A program made the position numbers and the translations under genes. Below, one piece after another: positions 36,831 through 47,919 of a DNA stretch of 64,000 nucleotides. This DNA comes from Aselliscus stoliczkanus (Eukaryota > Chordata > Mammalia > Chiroptera > Hipposideridae), in the NCBI GenBank assembly GCA_033961575.1, contig CM066732.1:77342687-77406686 (forward strand). The letters are read 5' to 3'. The notes below the pieces were generated by a model. It was given only the letters and a program-made list of their open reading frames with translations, was not told the DNA's origin and ran no database searches. Within the stretch, counting starts at the first letter, position 1; each line of letters starts with the position of its first letter.

Positions 36831-38005
36831 TAAAGGGAAAAGGACAATTCTGTTAACAAAAATGAGACACTGCTAGCCATACTTTGGGGCTGCTAGGAAC
36901 TAGGTACTTACAAAGTATAGACAAAATACAGAAATCACACAAACATATCCCAGAACGCGGGCAGATTCCTTTATCCTCTGTAAATCTAAGCTGAGTAAGT
37001 TTGTTACTGCAGGTGTGACTCCACTTGCCAGTTATTTCATACTGAGGGGGTGGGAGGTTGTGCAGAATGAAGAACCTTTTCTCTCTTTCTGATACGCCTC
37101 CAATTGAAATACAGGAAAAAAAAAAAACGGGAAGTTTGAAAACAAGTAAAGAAACAGGTATTCACATTTTCAGCGTGGCATAATATTTCAAATTCCCTGC
37201 CTGTTTTCCTCATTCGACAATAACAGATTGTCAACCAATGCTCTGAAAAGGCCTCCAGATTAGAAACGATTCTCCCGACACTGTTTTATTTACACGACAC
37301 ATGCTTTCAGTTTTACAGTTCAGTAGCAAGTAGAACTGCACAGTTCCTCACATTAGCCCTGAAGCTACTTGAAGCTACAAGCCGCTGCTCTGTAAGCATT
37401 GGAACGAATTCTCTGTAGTCCCCATAGAAATCCCACGGAATGCAGTTTCCTGCTGGTTTGTTAGGCTGCATCGGAATAATGAGAATACGAGGACAGCCTC
37501 ATAGATTATGCAATGAAACAAAACTCGGGCACCGCAGTCCACCCAGAAAGAAGTTAACCCTTCTCTTCTGCAATTAAAGCTTCCTATTTACATGGAAAGG
37601 TTGTTTGTGAATAATCCCACCAGGGAGTCAACCCAACAAAAATAAATCACCCAGTGCTTTCCGACAGGCCTGGCCCAGCGCTTGGCACCTAGTACAATAA
37701 GTATTTGTTGAACAAATGATGAATGCTGACCCATTTATCCTGATTGATTTCTTTCCGCCCCAAACCTAACTTACACTGCGAAATTTCTCTCTTATACCTT
37801 TTACAGAACACTTCAATACATTTTTCCCACATTTTAAACCATTCCCTTAAGAATTCTCATGACTCTCTATCAAAAGTTCTATTAAATTCATAATGGGATA
37901 ACCATGAAAAGGGAAATTATTGTATTAATTCCCTGTCACCAGTAGTGCAGGCAGACAGCACCCTGACATGGGGGGGAAAAAGTCAACTGCCACCAGTTTT
38001 CCTCA
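36831..38005. other. Unassigned DNA, candidate conserved block
   Basis: The part 37240-37670 is free of repeats and of balanced composition, so it could be a conserved non-coding element. A MIR-like 3' end ('gcttggcacctagtacaataagtatttgttgaac') closes it at about 37680-37720. Confidence 0.4.
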
Positions 38006-38009
38006 TCTG

Positions 38010-38225
38010 TGCTGAGGGATGAGTGCTGGGTTCTGAGAGGTTGCACCCCACTTCTTACTAGTTCTGGGTATCCAGCAAGTCACTCAACCTCTCTGGGCCT
38101 TGATTTGCTCATCAGTAAAATGGGGACCAAAAAGAAATTAGCTTATGCAGTTATTGTGATGATTGAGACACCATGAAGCGCTTAATAAAGTACCTTATTC
38201 AATAAATACTACCTACTACTATTAC
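38010..38225 (+). repeat. MIR SINE, sense
   Basis: 'ccagcaagtcactcaacctctctgggccttgatttgctcatcagtaaaatggggacc' then 'gcgcttaataaagtacc' is a readable sense MIR. Confidence 0.85.
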
Positions 38226-38444
38226 TATTCTTACTCCACTAATAGCACACTGTATCTCTGTAATGTTTAGTAAAAATTACCCAGTTAAAGAATATTTTTA
38301 AATATTTACATAACATTTTAGAAATAAACATGAATTTAAGAGACAAGAGATAACCAATAATATTTGTGACTGATAACGAATTCCTTTTTAAAGGAAGAAT
38401 CTCTTTAAGAACATGATACTTTCAGTTTTATATCACTGATATTC

Positions 38445-38985
38445 ACGTATCAGTGAAATCATATGGTTCTCAACTTCTATCTAACTTATTTCACTTTGAA
38501 TAATAATCTCAAGATCCATCCATGTAGTTGCAAATGGCTCTATTTCATCTTTTCTTATGGCAGAGTAATATTCCACTGTCTACATGTACCACATCTTCTT
38601 TATCCAATCATCTATGAAAGGACACTTTGGTTGTTTCCATGTCTTGACCACTATAAATAAAACCGTAATGGAGATCAGAGCACATATATACCTTTACAGA
38701 TAAATGTTTTCAGATCTTTTTGGAATTAAAACTGAAAGCAACAAGACAAATAAAGAAACAAAACCTCATAGACACAGACAATAATTTAGTGGTTTCCAGA
38801 GGGTAAGGGAGGAGGGGGCATAGAAAGTTAGGTAAAGGAGGTCAAATACATGGTGATGGAAGGAGAACTGACTCTGGATGGTGAACACACAATGTGATAA
38901 AAAGGAGATATACTACAGAATTGTACACTTGAAACCCATATAATTTTACTAACCATTGTCACCCCAATAAATTTTAATTAAAAAA
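38445..38985 (+). mobile_element. L1 3' end with 5' inversion (twin priming)
   Basis: The first part, about 38445-38724, is L1 ORF2-end/3' UTR sequence in antisense ('gaaatcatatgg', 'tatggcagagtaatattccactg', 'cattttctatgaaagg'-type text). From about 38740 to 38985 the same region continues in sense orientation to the 3' end ('gtggtttccagagggtaagggagg', 'gaattgtacacttgaaacccatataa', 'gtcaccccaataaatt'). In L1 coordinates the inverted part ends just upstream of where the sense part begins, as expected for twin-primed insertion. A target duplication was not found. Confidence 0.85.
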
Positions 38986-40320
38986 AGATACAAGACTGAT
39001 TACATAAAACAAACAGTTTTCATCTTCAGTCACATGGTAAGTTTTCTATTCCATTTTTCAATAAGTAAAACTTGTTAACAAAATTGAAATCTTTATAAAA
39101 CTATTTTGCAAATACGAAAAGTCAATTAACATTTACAGATGGAATTTGAACACAGGGTTTTAACAGTTTGTCTTATAAGAGAAAAACGGTAATAAGAAAA
39201 CCATTGGATCTATTTACACAACATACAAGCTTTAAAAAAAATTAATCAGAGAACACATGGGTTTTCACACGTACTGAATTCAAACCTCACATCAAACCTT
39301 ATCATTTTGAAATATTTGGCAGTGCAAAAACCAACAGACAAGCTCTTCTGAAAGAATTCTGTCATTTTTTCACTCTCCATAACCCTGCCAGCTTCCCAAT
39401 GCTCCTTTGACAGTATAATCAGTCAATTCAATCAGAGAAATTCTAAAGTACAATGGTAATTTTCTCTCACTTTTTTCTTTACACTGTCAGTTCGAGCCAC
39501 CTGCTGAAAGCATTGAGGTGGAACAGCTCAGTATTAGCTCTGAAATTAGTACCAGTCCCCAGTTAAATACCTGGCACATTGGTGTAGGATAGAGGCTCTT
39601 AATGGCATATAAACGCATCAGTAGAATCAGCACATTGCTGAAGCTAGCCTTCTTCCAAGTCATTCATACTGGCCCTTGATGCTATTACAATGCAGGACTG
39701 AAAGTAAGCCAGGCAGGGAAGGGTTCAAGGACACAGATCACAAATTTGAAAGATGAAATTTCCACATAAATATTCTTAACCATGATGTCACTGTGGTTTA
39801 CTCTAAACAAACTTCAAAATTCAATACCCAGCCTATAGCGATAGTCAAAACATTTCTAGGCTAGAAATATAGTCTACACTACAACAAGAGTTAATATTAA
39901 GTCTCCTGAAAGGAATCCTACATTTAAAATGCAAGATCCTCTTCCCTTAGTTTTTAACCCAAAATTTGCTACTGTGTGCACATTTTTCACATGCTTCTTT
40001 AAACAGAAAGTCAAGTGCAATTACCTCTGGTATCTTACACGTTCTAACACCTTGCCTGGCCTGCCAAGCTCAGCAGGTATGTCTGTGAGCACTGACTGAG
40101 GCCGCAGGATGAAAGGCATTTACTACATCTACTCAAAGGGTCGTCAGTGGACAACCTGTACAAGATTTATGCATTAAATAATAAATGAACTAAACACCTT
40201 GAGGTAATTGGCTGTGTGAAGCTTCACAATAGGCCGGATAGCTTGTCTGAACAAAGTAAAATAAGATTAAATAATGAATGAGGAGTGCAGAGAAATTCAA
40301 GCCACACTAATACTGCATGC
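38986..40320. other. Unassigned DNA
   Basis: No gene or recognisable repeat. The block at 39480-39760 is balanced in composition and might be conserved. Confidence 0.4.
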
Positions 40321-40343
40321 TTTTTTTTTTTTTTTTTTTTTTT
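40321..40343. repeat. Poly(T) tract
   Basis: A run of 23 T, 12 bp upstream of a SINE. Confidence 0.95.
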
Positions 40344-40355
40344 AAAGTGAAAGTA

Positions 40356-40457
40356 GGGCGGGCCCATTGGTTAAGCGCTAGCTTGGGACGCAAGCGGCCC
40401 CAGTTCGGGTCCCACATGTGAGGGCCAGTGACACTGCCCTCAAAAAAAAAAAAAAAA
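40356..40457 (+). mobile_element. tRNA-derived SINE, short form, 5' head shortened
   Basis: It starts ggcgggcccattgg (the usual gagtggcgca portion is missing), then ggttaagcgctagc, B-box-like gttcgggtccc, 'acactgccct' and an A-tail. The direct repeat gtgaaagtag lies at 40347-40356 and 40461-40470. Confidence 0.9.
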
Positions 40458-40470
40458 TATGTGAAAGTAG

Positions 40471-41050
40471 TTGGTAAGTCAGGTTTTCATGGGTAAGAGA
40501 CGTCACCGGGACTTCCTCTTTCTCTGTCAACAGAAATTATTTCAAGGACATATATTTTTCTAGATTTCCAATGCTGGATGCATAGCAGTTAGTCCTAGCA
40601 GTTCAAGAAACAGCCTGCCTTTATGATGGAAGGGTGTCCAAAGTCTATCCCACACTCAATTCCACTTATATTTTATTAAGACAGAACCAAAATCTGATGA
40701 TATCTGGGGGAGATATATCAAAGGCAACTTTTGAAAAATAATGTTTCTGACACATGTACGGATATAATACCATCTGCCACCATAGGGACCAATAAACAGA
40801 GGTTCTGTCAAGCAGGTTTCCAAATCAGTTGCAGTGTAGACCCTCCTCTTGGGCCATTTTTTTTTGTTTGTTTTTTAAACAAAAAGTCGATGTTTGATTT
40901 CTAGCTTTGGAAAGAATAAGAAAAAGTAGCTATTGGATAGTCAAGTTAGAATCAGAAGAAGTGTCTAGAAGGAAATAGAAACCAGATCCAAGAACATGTA
41001 TTTATGGATGTCAATTTCATCATAATTTTTAATGAGTTGTAACTTGCCTT
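40471..41050. other. Unassigned DNA
   Basis: Nothing recognised. A short T-rich tract lies near 40858-40877. Confidence 0.4.
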
Positions 41051-41066
41051 CTTTATTCATTGTTTT

Positions 41067-41067
41067 G

Positions 41068-41099
<32 letters not shown>

Positions 41100-41100
41100 T

Positions 41101-41137
<37 letters not shown>

Positions 41138-41558
41138 TGGGGAATTGGTGGAGGGGAACAGCGTTGGGGAATCGGGGAAGGGGAACAGACAAGTTGCCGT
41201 CTTCTTGTTCCTCAGTTTAGTTGCGGAGGATGTCGCCTCACTGTTGGTATCGTCATTGCGCTCTACCCGGATGAGGCAGATCGGTCGCTGGCCTCTGGAT
41301 GTCGCTCACTGCGGCTATTGGCAGCTCACGCTTGGCTGCCAGCCGCTCACGCTGGCTGCGGGCCACTCACTGTAGCCTATGGCAGCCCACTGCAGCAGGG
41401 GCTGCAGCCCACACCATCACCGGGGCTCGCACAGCCCAGCTCCAGGTGGAGCTGTTGTTAGCTGTAGAGGGCAGTGTCACTGGCCCTCATGTGGGATCCG
41501 AACCGGGGCCGCTGGCATCCCAAAACCAGCGCTTAACCAATGCGCCACTCGGCCGGCC
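41067..41558 (-). mobile_element. Long composite tRNA-headed SINE, with target duplication
   Basis: On the minus strand it opens with the same head as the short SINEs (gggccggccgagtggcgcat) and continues past 'cactgccctct' into a ~300-bp body beginning 'acagctaacaacagctccacc'. The body ends 'ccttccccgattcccc ... ccaataaaa', a poly(A)-signal-like end, and a long poly(A) seen here as the T-tracts at 41067-41135. A perfect 16-bp direct repeat, ctttattcattgtttt, flanks it at 41051-41066 and 41559-41574. The body matches the element at 53.6 kb in order and wording, with an extra segment near its 3' end. The open frames here are by-products of this GC-rich body. Confidence 0.93.
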
Positions 41559-41574
41559 CTTTATTCATTGTTTT

Positions 41575-42275
41575 AATGATCAGAAGATTAAATAGTTATT
41601 GTCAATTCTAAGCATCATAATTGCTTGGGGCTATGTAAATAAAAATGCCCTCATCAGGGAGAGATGTATATTAAGGTATTTCGAGTTGTAAAGAAGTGAT
41701 GTCTGGAGCTTGCTGGAAAACACCACAGAAAAATACTAAAGTGGAGGTTAGATAAAATAAGATTGGAAAAACATGAATAATTGTTGAATCCATAAATTTT
41801 CCAGAGTATGCTCAAAAACATAGTCCTTCAATATGCATTACATTGAAGACTAGTGAGGAGGGTGAGTGAACTAAACATAATCAGTTCAAGAAATGGGGAA
41901 AAAATTCCACAAAGGGCACACGCTAGCCAGGCAATGGGCACACTGTGGAGCTTTAAAGATGACACCTAAAATCATCGGAGGAAGTTATTGTTGAAGGCAG
42001 ACTTTAAGAAGTTCCTATGGCTTCTGTGACTTTTTAAAAATAAAAAAAAAGTTTAAAAAATCGTCATAACATTTAAAAATAATACTGAGTCTATACTTGA
42101 AAGATGGACGAAGCCACAGACTTTTCTTTGGCTCACACTGAAAATAATAATTCAGAGTTTTCACTAAATCTGAAAAAAATAATAAAATAGGTACCACTTT
42201 TTGATAATCTATTTGCTTATTTAAATGGTCATAGTATTTCAAAACTGCATTAATAAACCCAGAAAGATAGATTTT
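41575..42275. other. Unassigned AT-rich DNA
   Basis: No gene or recognisable repeat. Confidence 0.4.
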
Positions 42276-42279
42276 TATA

Positions 42280-42375
42280 TTCCCATTTCATAGACAATGA
42301 AATTAAGGCACAGAAAATGTTATTGGCTAAATTATGGTATCACTCATAAGTGGAGAAACTAGGATTTGAATGCTG
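42280..42375 (-). repeat. MIR SINE fragment, antisense
   Basis: 'tattcccatttcatagacaatgaaattaaggcacag' then 'aactaggatttgaatgc' is the antisense MIR core. Confidence 0.65.
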
Positions 42376-43080
42376 GTTTTCTTGGATTTTAAAAATATGT
42401 GCTCTCTTTCTCTTTTTCATGTGTGCTCAAGTGTACTTGATTTCTATCATGCAAGCATTGAAAAAAGGAAGATTTGTACATAAATACATATTATTCTTAG
42501 TCTTGCCACAGTGTGAGTTTACTTTAGCTAATTACAATTATTGATAATATGCACAGTGTTGAAACAAAAATTCATTTAAAAAAATCTGTAATTGCTGAGC
42601 TTGTTTTTTTTAATTTAGAAAAACTTGCTCCTTGCACTTAAAATTGCAAGTCAGTATTGTTTTATCATTTGCTTAAGATGATTTTTATTGGGGAAGTTAC
42701 AGCAAAATCGTCAAGAAGGACATGACAGTTATTTAACATGATAATTAGTATTACATTAATTTATATACATTAATTTATATACATTACAGTATATACATTA
42801 ATTTACACATGTAGGGGGTAATAAAAACAAACTTAAGATACTGATTTAAGTTCTGAACAAGAGAAATGTGAAGTTGAGTACATACCCATCACTTTAAAAG
42901 AAAATGTTTCACTTAGCCCATTGGTAACCACAGCTGGAAAATTATCAGATGTGTCATAAGTTACTCTCAACCCAACACAGCCTCCAGAGCTCAGAAGGTG
43001 ATTTTGGTTCCTCAATTGATAAATGGATGGAGAATATATGACACTTAGGTAGTAGGGAAATATGCAAAATTAAATGGGGA

Positions 43081-43081
<1 letters not shown>
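42376..43081. other. Unassigned DNA with a short tandem array
   Basis: Units of 'tatacattaattta' repeat about three times at about 42757-42806. No gene. Confidence 0.5.

Positions 43082-43108
<27 letters not shown>
43082..43108. repeat. (AT)n microsatellite
   Basis: About 13 AT units, directly beside a SINE insertion. A shorter copy (tatatatata) lies on the other side at 43221-43230. Confidence 0.95.
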
Positions 43109-43110
<2 letters not shown>

Positions 43111-43111
<1 letters not shown>

Positions 43112-43220
43112 TTTTTTTTTTTTTTGAGGGCAGTGTCACTGGCCCTCATATGTGGGACCCAAACTGGGGCCGCTGGCTTCCCAAGCCAGCGCTCAATCAC
43201 CGCGCCACTCAGCCGGCCCC
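43111..43220 (-). mobile_element. tRNA-derived SINE, short form, in an (AT)n tract
   Basis: Minus-strand head ggggccggctgagtggcgcg, then ggttgagcgctggcttggg, B-box-like gtttgggtccc, 'cactgccctc' and a T15 tract (its poly(A)) at 43111-43125. AT-repeat sequence on both sides fits target duplication inside a microsatellite, but the exact duplication cannot be read. Confidence 0.92.
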
Positions 43221-43725
43221 TATATATATATTTTAAAAGCCTTTCAAAAATATAACCATGAACCCCTTTCCTTATTGTCTATAATAACCTTATTTATCCT
43301 ACTGCTAATTAATATCCTTTTAGCTTACCAATAATAATTATTAGTAGACTACGAATAAAATCCTCTGTTAAGGCATCTCCATTTTATGGACTTTGTACTG
43401 AAGGTTTAATCTTCCAGGACTGATCTTTCACCAATTTTTTTATGTATTTTCTCATGATTCAGGTTTAATCCCCAATATCGTATCTTCAGATATTCCTTGA
43501 ACACCCTATCTCAGGGGGTCCCCTCAATACTCCTAATCATTCAACAACACTATTTCCTAGTTTTGTTTTTTCACACTTCCACTGCCTGAAATTCTTGGGT
43601 TTTTATGCTTCTCTACATATTTCCTGTTTACCCCGCCCCCACCACTTGAATATCCACTTGAGCAGGAGTCTAATCTCTTATTATTACCCAGAACAAATAT
43701 GGTAGATCCTCAACAAATATACATC
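43221..43725. other. Unassigned DNA
   Basis: Nothing recognised. Confidence 0.4.
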
Positions 43726-43730
43726 TAAGC

Positions 43731-43910
43731 CAGTGGTCCTCAAACCTCAGCATGCATCAAAGTCACAGGAGGGCTTGTTAAAACACTGATTATTTGGCCT
43801 TACTCAAAGTTTCTGGCCTAGTAGTTCTGAGCCTGAAAATTCAATTTTCTAACATATTCCTAGGTAATGCTGGTATAAGGCATTAATAAAGACCAACCAC
43901 AGTTCACAAT
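43731..43910 (+). mobile_element. MER5A-like hAT relic
   Basis: 'cagtggtcctcaaacctcagcatgcatcaaagtcacaggagggcttgttaaaacactgatt' is the MER5A left half. It continues 'ttctaacatattcctaggtaatgctgg' to a weak right terminus near 43910. Confidence 0.8.
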
Positions 43911-44109
43911 ACAACCCACTGATGCTTCAACTGCTTAATGATTTTGAAATACTCTAATTCAGCCATGTCATTTGACAGATTCTCTCCAAAAAGGGATACA
44001 TGTGGATGTGAAATTTCTAAACAAGTTTCAAAAAATGTCCAAGTATAAGTAAAATATTTTAAGTACAAATGTTAAGTCTCTCACATTTTACATGTAATCA
44101 GTATCATAT

Positions 44110-44340
44110 TTAGTATCTAACATTTACTGAATACTGACTCTCAGTTCCAAGCACTATTCTAGGTACATTTTATTTGTTATCTTCATGTAATCATCTCAAA
44201 TACTCTACAAAGGACTACAAACTAAAGTACGGGGACACCAAGTAGCTTGCCAAGGTCATCTGTTAGTGGATGGGAAGAAATACAAGCCCAGGCAAGCCAG
44301 TTCCAGATCCCAGTTTCTTAAATATGATGGTGCACAGTCT
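44110..44340 (-). repeat. MIR SINE, antisense
   Basis: 'acatttactgaatactgactctcagttccaagcactattctaggtacattttat' then 'agtagcttgccaaggtcatctgttagtgg' follow the antisense MIR order. Confidence 0.75.
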
Positions 44341-46810
44341 TACACAGGGTACACATTCCACGGCCAGTAGAGTCAGGAAAGTTAATATAAAATATGGTCC
44401 TATTTCCTGACTCATAGATTACCTGAACAACAGGTTTTACAAGCAATGATTTTTTTTTTCTCTCGCCCACCAAGAGAATAGAAGAGAAATGATGAATTCT
44501 GTATTTATACTACTAAAGGGGAATGTGTGATTATGATACCTTAATGCTAGACAAACACAGGCTATGTGTGTGATATATTGGCTAGCCCTGCCTGGGAATG
44601 TTCCTGCAGTGGAAGAATTTCTTTATCCAAGGACAAGTTCTTTCACCTTCCCATCTGTCCTGTGAATTTTTAAATGTCTGAGACAGGTGGCCTGTTGGAA
44701 ACCCAAAACCCTGTGGGTCTAAGATCTGATTAAAATCTGATGTTAGGCTCTCCTATAAAGAAGATTCCTATGTTTAGGCAGGAATTTGTAAGTAACTTGC
44801 AAAACATGTCAAAGATAACTTGAACCCTACATAACCAAAATCTCTTCAGTTTTGCAATAGCATATGCTAGAACAAACTTCTGCTTGCTTCATTTCCCCAC
44901 AGAACACAGTTGTAATGCCTGCATACTACTGTCATGAAGGAATAAAAAGTAATCAAGTAACCAATTTTTGATGGTTTGAGGGTTTTTTTTCCCCCTTTCT
45001 GAATTTACTGGTGGTTTTAGACATGATGTATTCAGCTTTTCTCTTCTTAAAGAGGTCTAGTGAACTAGTAGTTTATCAGTTTTCTTCTTGATTCTATCCT
45101 TTGTAAATGGAACTACACTTCTCTGAGCAATATTTATAAATACTGCATAATGATAGTTAATAAAACCAGTTAATAATGCAAGCTGAGTTCCATAATTGCA
45201 TATTACAGAGCTCACTGCAAAATATATTACTCAAAAAATCTGAACAATGGTTATACTTCATACAAATGCCAAGTTACTGTGACTTCTCTGAAAGCTAAAA
45301 TGCACATGAGAATGTAAAAGCTACTTGCCATGAACCACCGCCCAGTTTAGATTTGTTAATGGAAAGCGCAATACAATTTTTAAACACAATCCATTTCTTT
45401 CCCTGGAAAGATGGAAGGAGTTTAATTGAAATCTATTTAGTGAGAACTTAAATCTATGCTGAGTTTCAAGCTTGGCACAGAATACTAAGCAATGATCATG
45501 CAGATAATTAAAATTTTAAATGTTAAATGATTTATCATCTTGTAAATAATTGAGGGAATTTTAAAATCCAAGTAAGGAAATGTTAGGGAGAATATATATT
45601 ACCAACCTCTTTTCTAGAACAATAATATGTAAGGGTGTGTTACCTACATTTTGTTACTGGTATTGTCAGCAATGACTTTAATTTAAAAAGCTTTAGCAAA
45701 CTTAATGAAATTAAACTAAATTGATTGGCATTCTGATCCAGCAGGTATTAAACACATCAAGGTAAAAACAAGGCCACTGTGACAAATTCAATAGATCAAT
45801 CTGCAGTGATGCAAAAATCCAATAAATTGAAATTTAACTAAAGAATATTGCACAAATGCCAATCCCCTCTATGAAAGAAAGGATTATTCATTTGAGACTA
45901 TATTACTTACTATAACTATCATGGAATCTATAATTGTGTTGTTGTTTGATTCTACAGTTTTTGACTGGTTTCCCTCATTTTTAATGTTCCTACTTTTATT
46001 ATTTTCATTGTATATGAAAATAATAAAAGTATATAAATTGTATATGAAAATAATAAAAGACCTCATGATCTAGGCCTCCCCCTTTTTCTATGCTCATTCA
46101 ATCAGAAATCTTTACTAAGTAGAGATCTATCTTTGCCAAAGAAATACACCTCTCCAAAAAAGTTTTTTAAAGAAACTGAAATTTATGAATAAATTACCAG
46201 AGGGAATCTGAAGACAGAAGATTCTTTACAGTAGTGAAAATAGGGTCATATTTAAAATTTTAAACAGAGCCCTATAATTCACTATTTTGATGTTGCTGGC
46301 ATCCCCCAAATATAAATAACTACATGCAGAATAATATGTGTATATTTGTCATCTACAACATGAGATCAGGAGAAAAATATCTACACAACGTCTGCTGCAC
46401 ACAAACCTGTAGATCACATCCCTTCCTGTACCTTGGATTGGCTTGTTGAATTCTGGCAGAAAGAAAAAAATATCTTCTATGACTGTGTTTTACCTACCAA
46501 GAAGCTATGATTCTGGTTTAGATTCCTATCTCTTAAGCAACTAGTACAGTTAAGTATAACCTTTACTCAAAAATAATTGAAATTATTTGAAAGACAAAGA
46601 AAAGTAAAATGATTAAAAAAAATTATTAGGAAGGAGAGAAAAAGGTTGTCAAAAGGTGTACACAGAAGTAGTTTCAACTAGCTTTAAAAAATTCTCTCAT
46701 GAAAGCAACATCTTGAACATGGCTACCTCAATTCCAAACTCTTTTTTTATACCAACAGACATTCAGATGATCATGTCATGGCTGAAATTTGCCGTCAGAG
46801 GAATGGCACT
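44341..46810. other. Unassigned AT-rich DNA
   Basis: A 2.4-kb stretch with no recognisable gene or repeat apart from the palindrome at 45991-46059. The block 45300-45600 is AT-rich but of complex sequence and could be conserved. Confidence 0.4.
45991..46059. repeat. 18-bp inverted repeat with 30-bp tandem duplication
   Basis: The arms at 45991-46008 and 46014-46031 are perfectly complementary around a 5-nt spacer. The right arm is repeated at 46044-46059 with a period of 30 bp. This could form a cruciform. No function is implied. Confidence 0.85.
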
Positions 46811-46819
46811 TATCACAAG

Positions 46820-47005
46820 ACAACAGTTTGAAACCAGGGTCAGCAGACAATGTCCTGTGGACCAAATCGGGCTCACCACCAGTTTTTGTATATCTGTGAG
46901 CTAAAAGTAGTTTTCACATTTCTAAATGATTAAAAAATCTAAGAAGAATATTTTATGGCATGTGAAATTCAAATGTCAATTGTCCATAAATAAAGTTTTA
47001 TTGGA
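46820..47005 (+). mobile_element. Old hAT-like MER relic
   Basis: 'caatgtcctgtggaccaaatcgggctcaccaccagtttttgtata' and 'gaaattcaaatgtcaattgtccataaataaagttttattggaac' match a well-known old mammalian DNA-transposon repeat whose exact name I will not assign. The right part is missing. Confidence 0.65.
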
Positions 47006-47910
47006 ACAGAGGAACCTTGATCAGAAACACAAATCAATTATACAAATCCAACCTGACTCTGCTAACCTAAAAGGCAAAATTCTAGGTAGAAAATCCTGGG
47101 TTTTCTACCCTTAAAAGGTCACTTTACAGGGACATTTTAGAATTGTCCCTAAAAATGACAATACCAAAATTAGTTTGAACATCACACAAAACACTGTTGT
47201 CAACATCCTGCACATAACTTGTTGTCATATTTGTTTGTGAGGAAGCAGAACAAGAACCAAGAGTCCTGGAGTCATTTTCTGGGGGACTAGAAAAGACGGA
47301 TATCATTGAACTTTAGGGTCCTCCCTCAACCTGGCATTTATCATCTTTATACAGGGTAAACATCCTTAGCAACTTGTCAAGATGAATGGTTTTACATTTG
47401 TAAAAGCCTTCAAATATCAGTGAATGAAAATGGCTTTGCAAATAGTACCCTCTTCGTTCTAAAAAAAGAGTCAGTAGGCATGTATCCCTGTGTGAAGGTG
47501 GCCGTTAAACCACAAAGCAGGAGACCCCCTGGTCCATGGGCCTCAACTCACAGCTTCCCACCATTAAATGCTCACAAACATTAATCTGGGATATTGGCCT
47601 AGCAAACATTTTCAAAAACAAATTATGCACACATTCCTTAGGATCAAAGGTGAGCCAAAGAAAAGTGTAGTGAGGAGCACAGAGCAACAACAAGCTGGTG
47701 AAGAGCAACTAATCTCATACCAGCAGTAGTGCCATATCCATTGGCACAGCTGTCAGTGCAGTAGATCCGAGACCCGGAGACCCTTTAGAAATAGCTCCAG
47801 CAGCTTAGCACCAAGGCTCTGGGGCCAGAGTAAGAATCCAAATTAGGACATAGCAGCAGCAAACAGGGAAGAGAGAAGGCCAACTCTCACCAATACTGTT
47901 CCATCATGGA
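47006..47910. other. Unassigned DNA
   Basis: No gene. The stretch 47490-47720 has balanced composition with a minus-strand 67-codon open frame that lacks recognisable features. Confidence 0.4.
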
Positions 47911-47919
47911 ATCTCTACC

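Noticed and set aside
41060..41595. Several overlapping open frames of 65-133 codons
   Set aside because: All are by-products of the GC-rich body and poly(A)/poly(T) tail of the long SINE.
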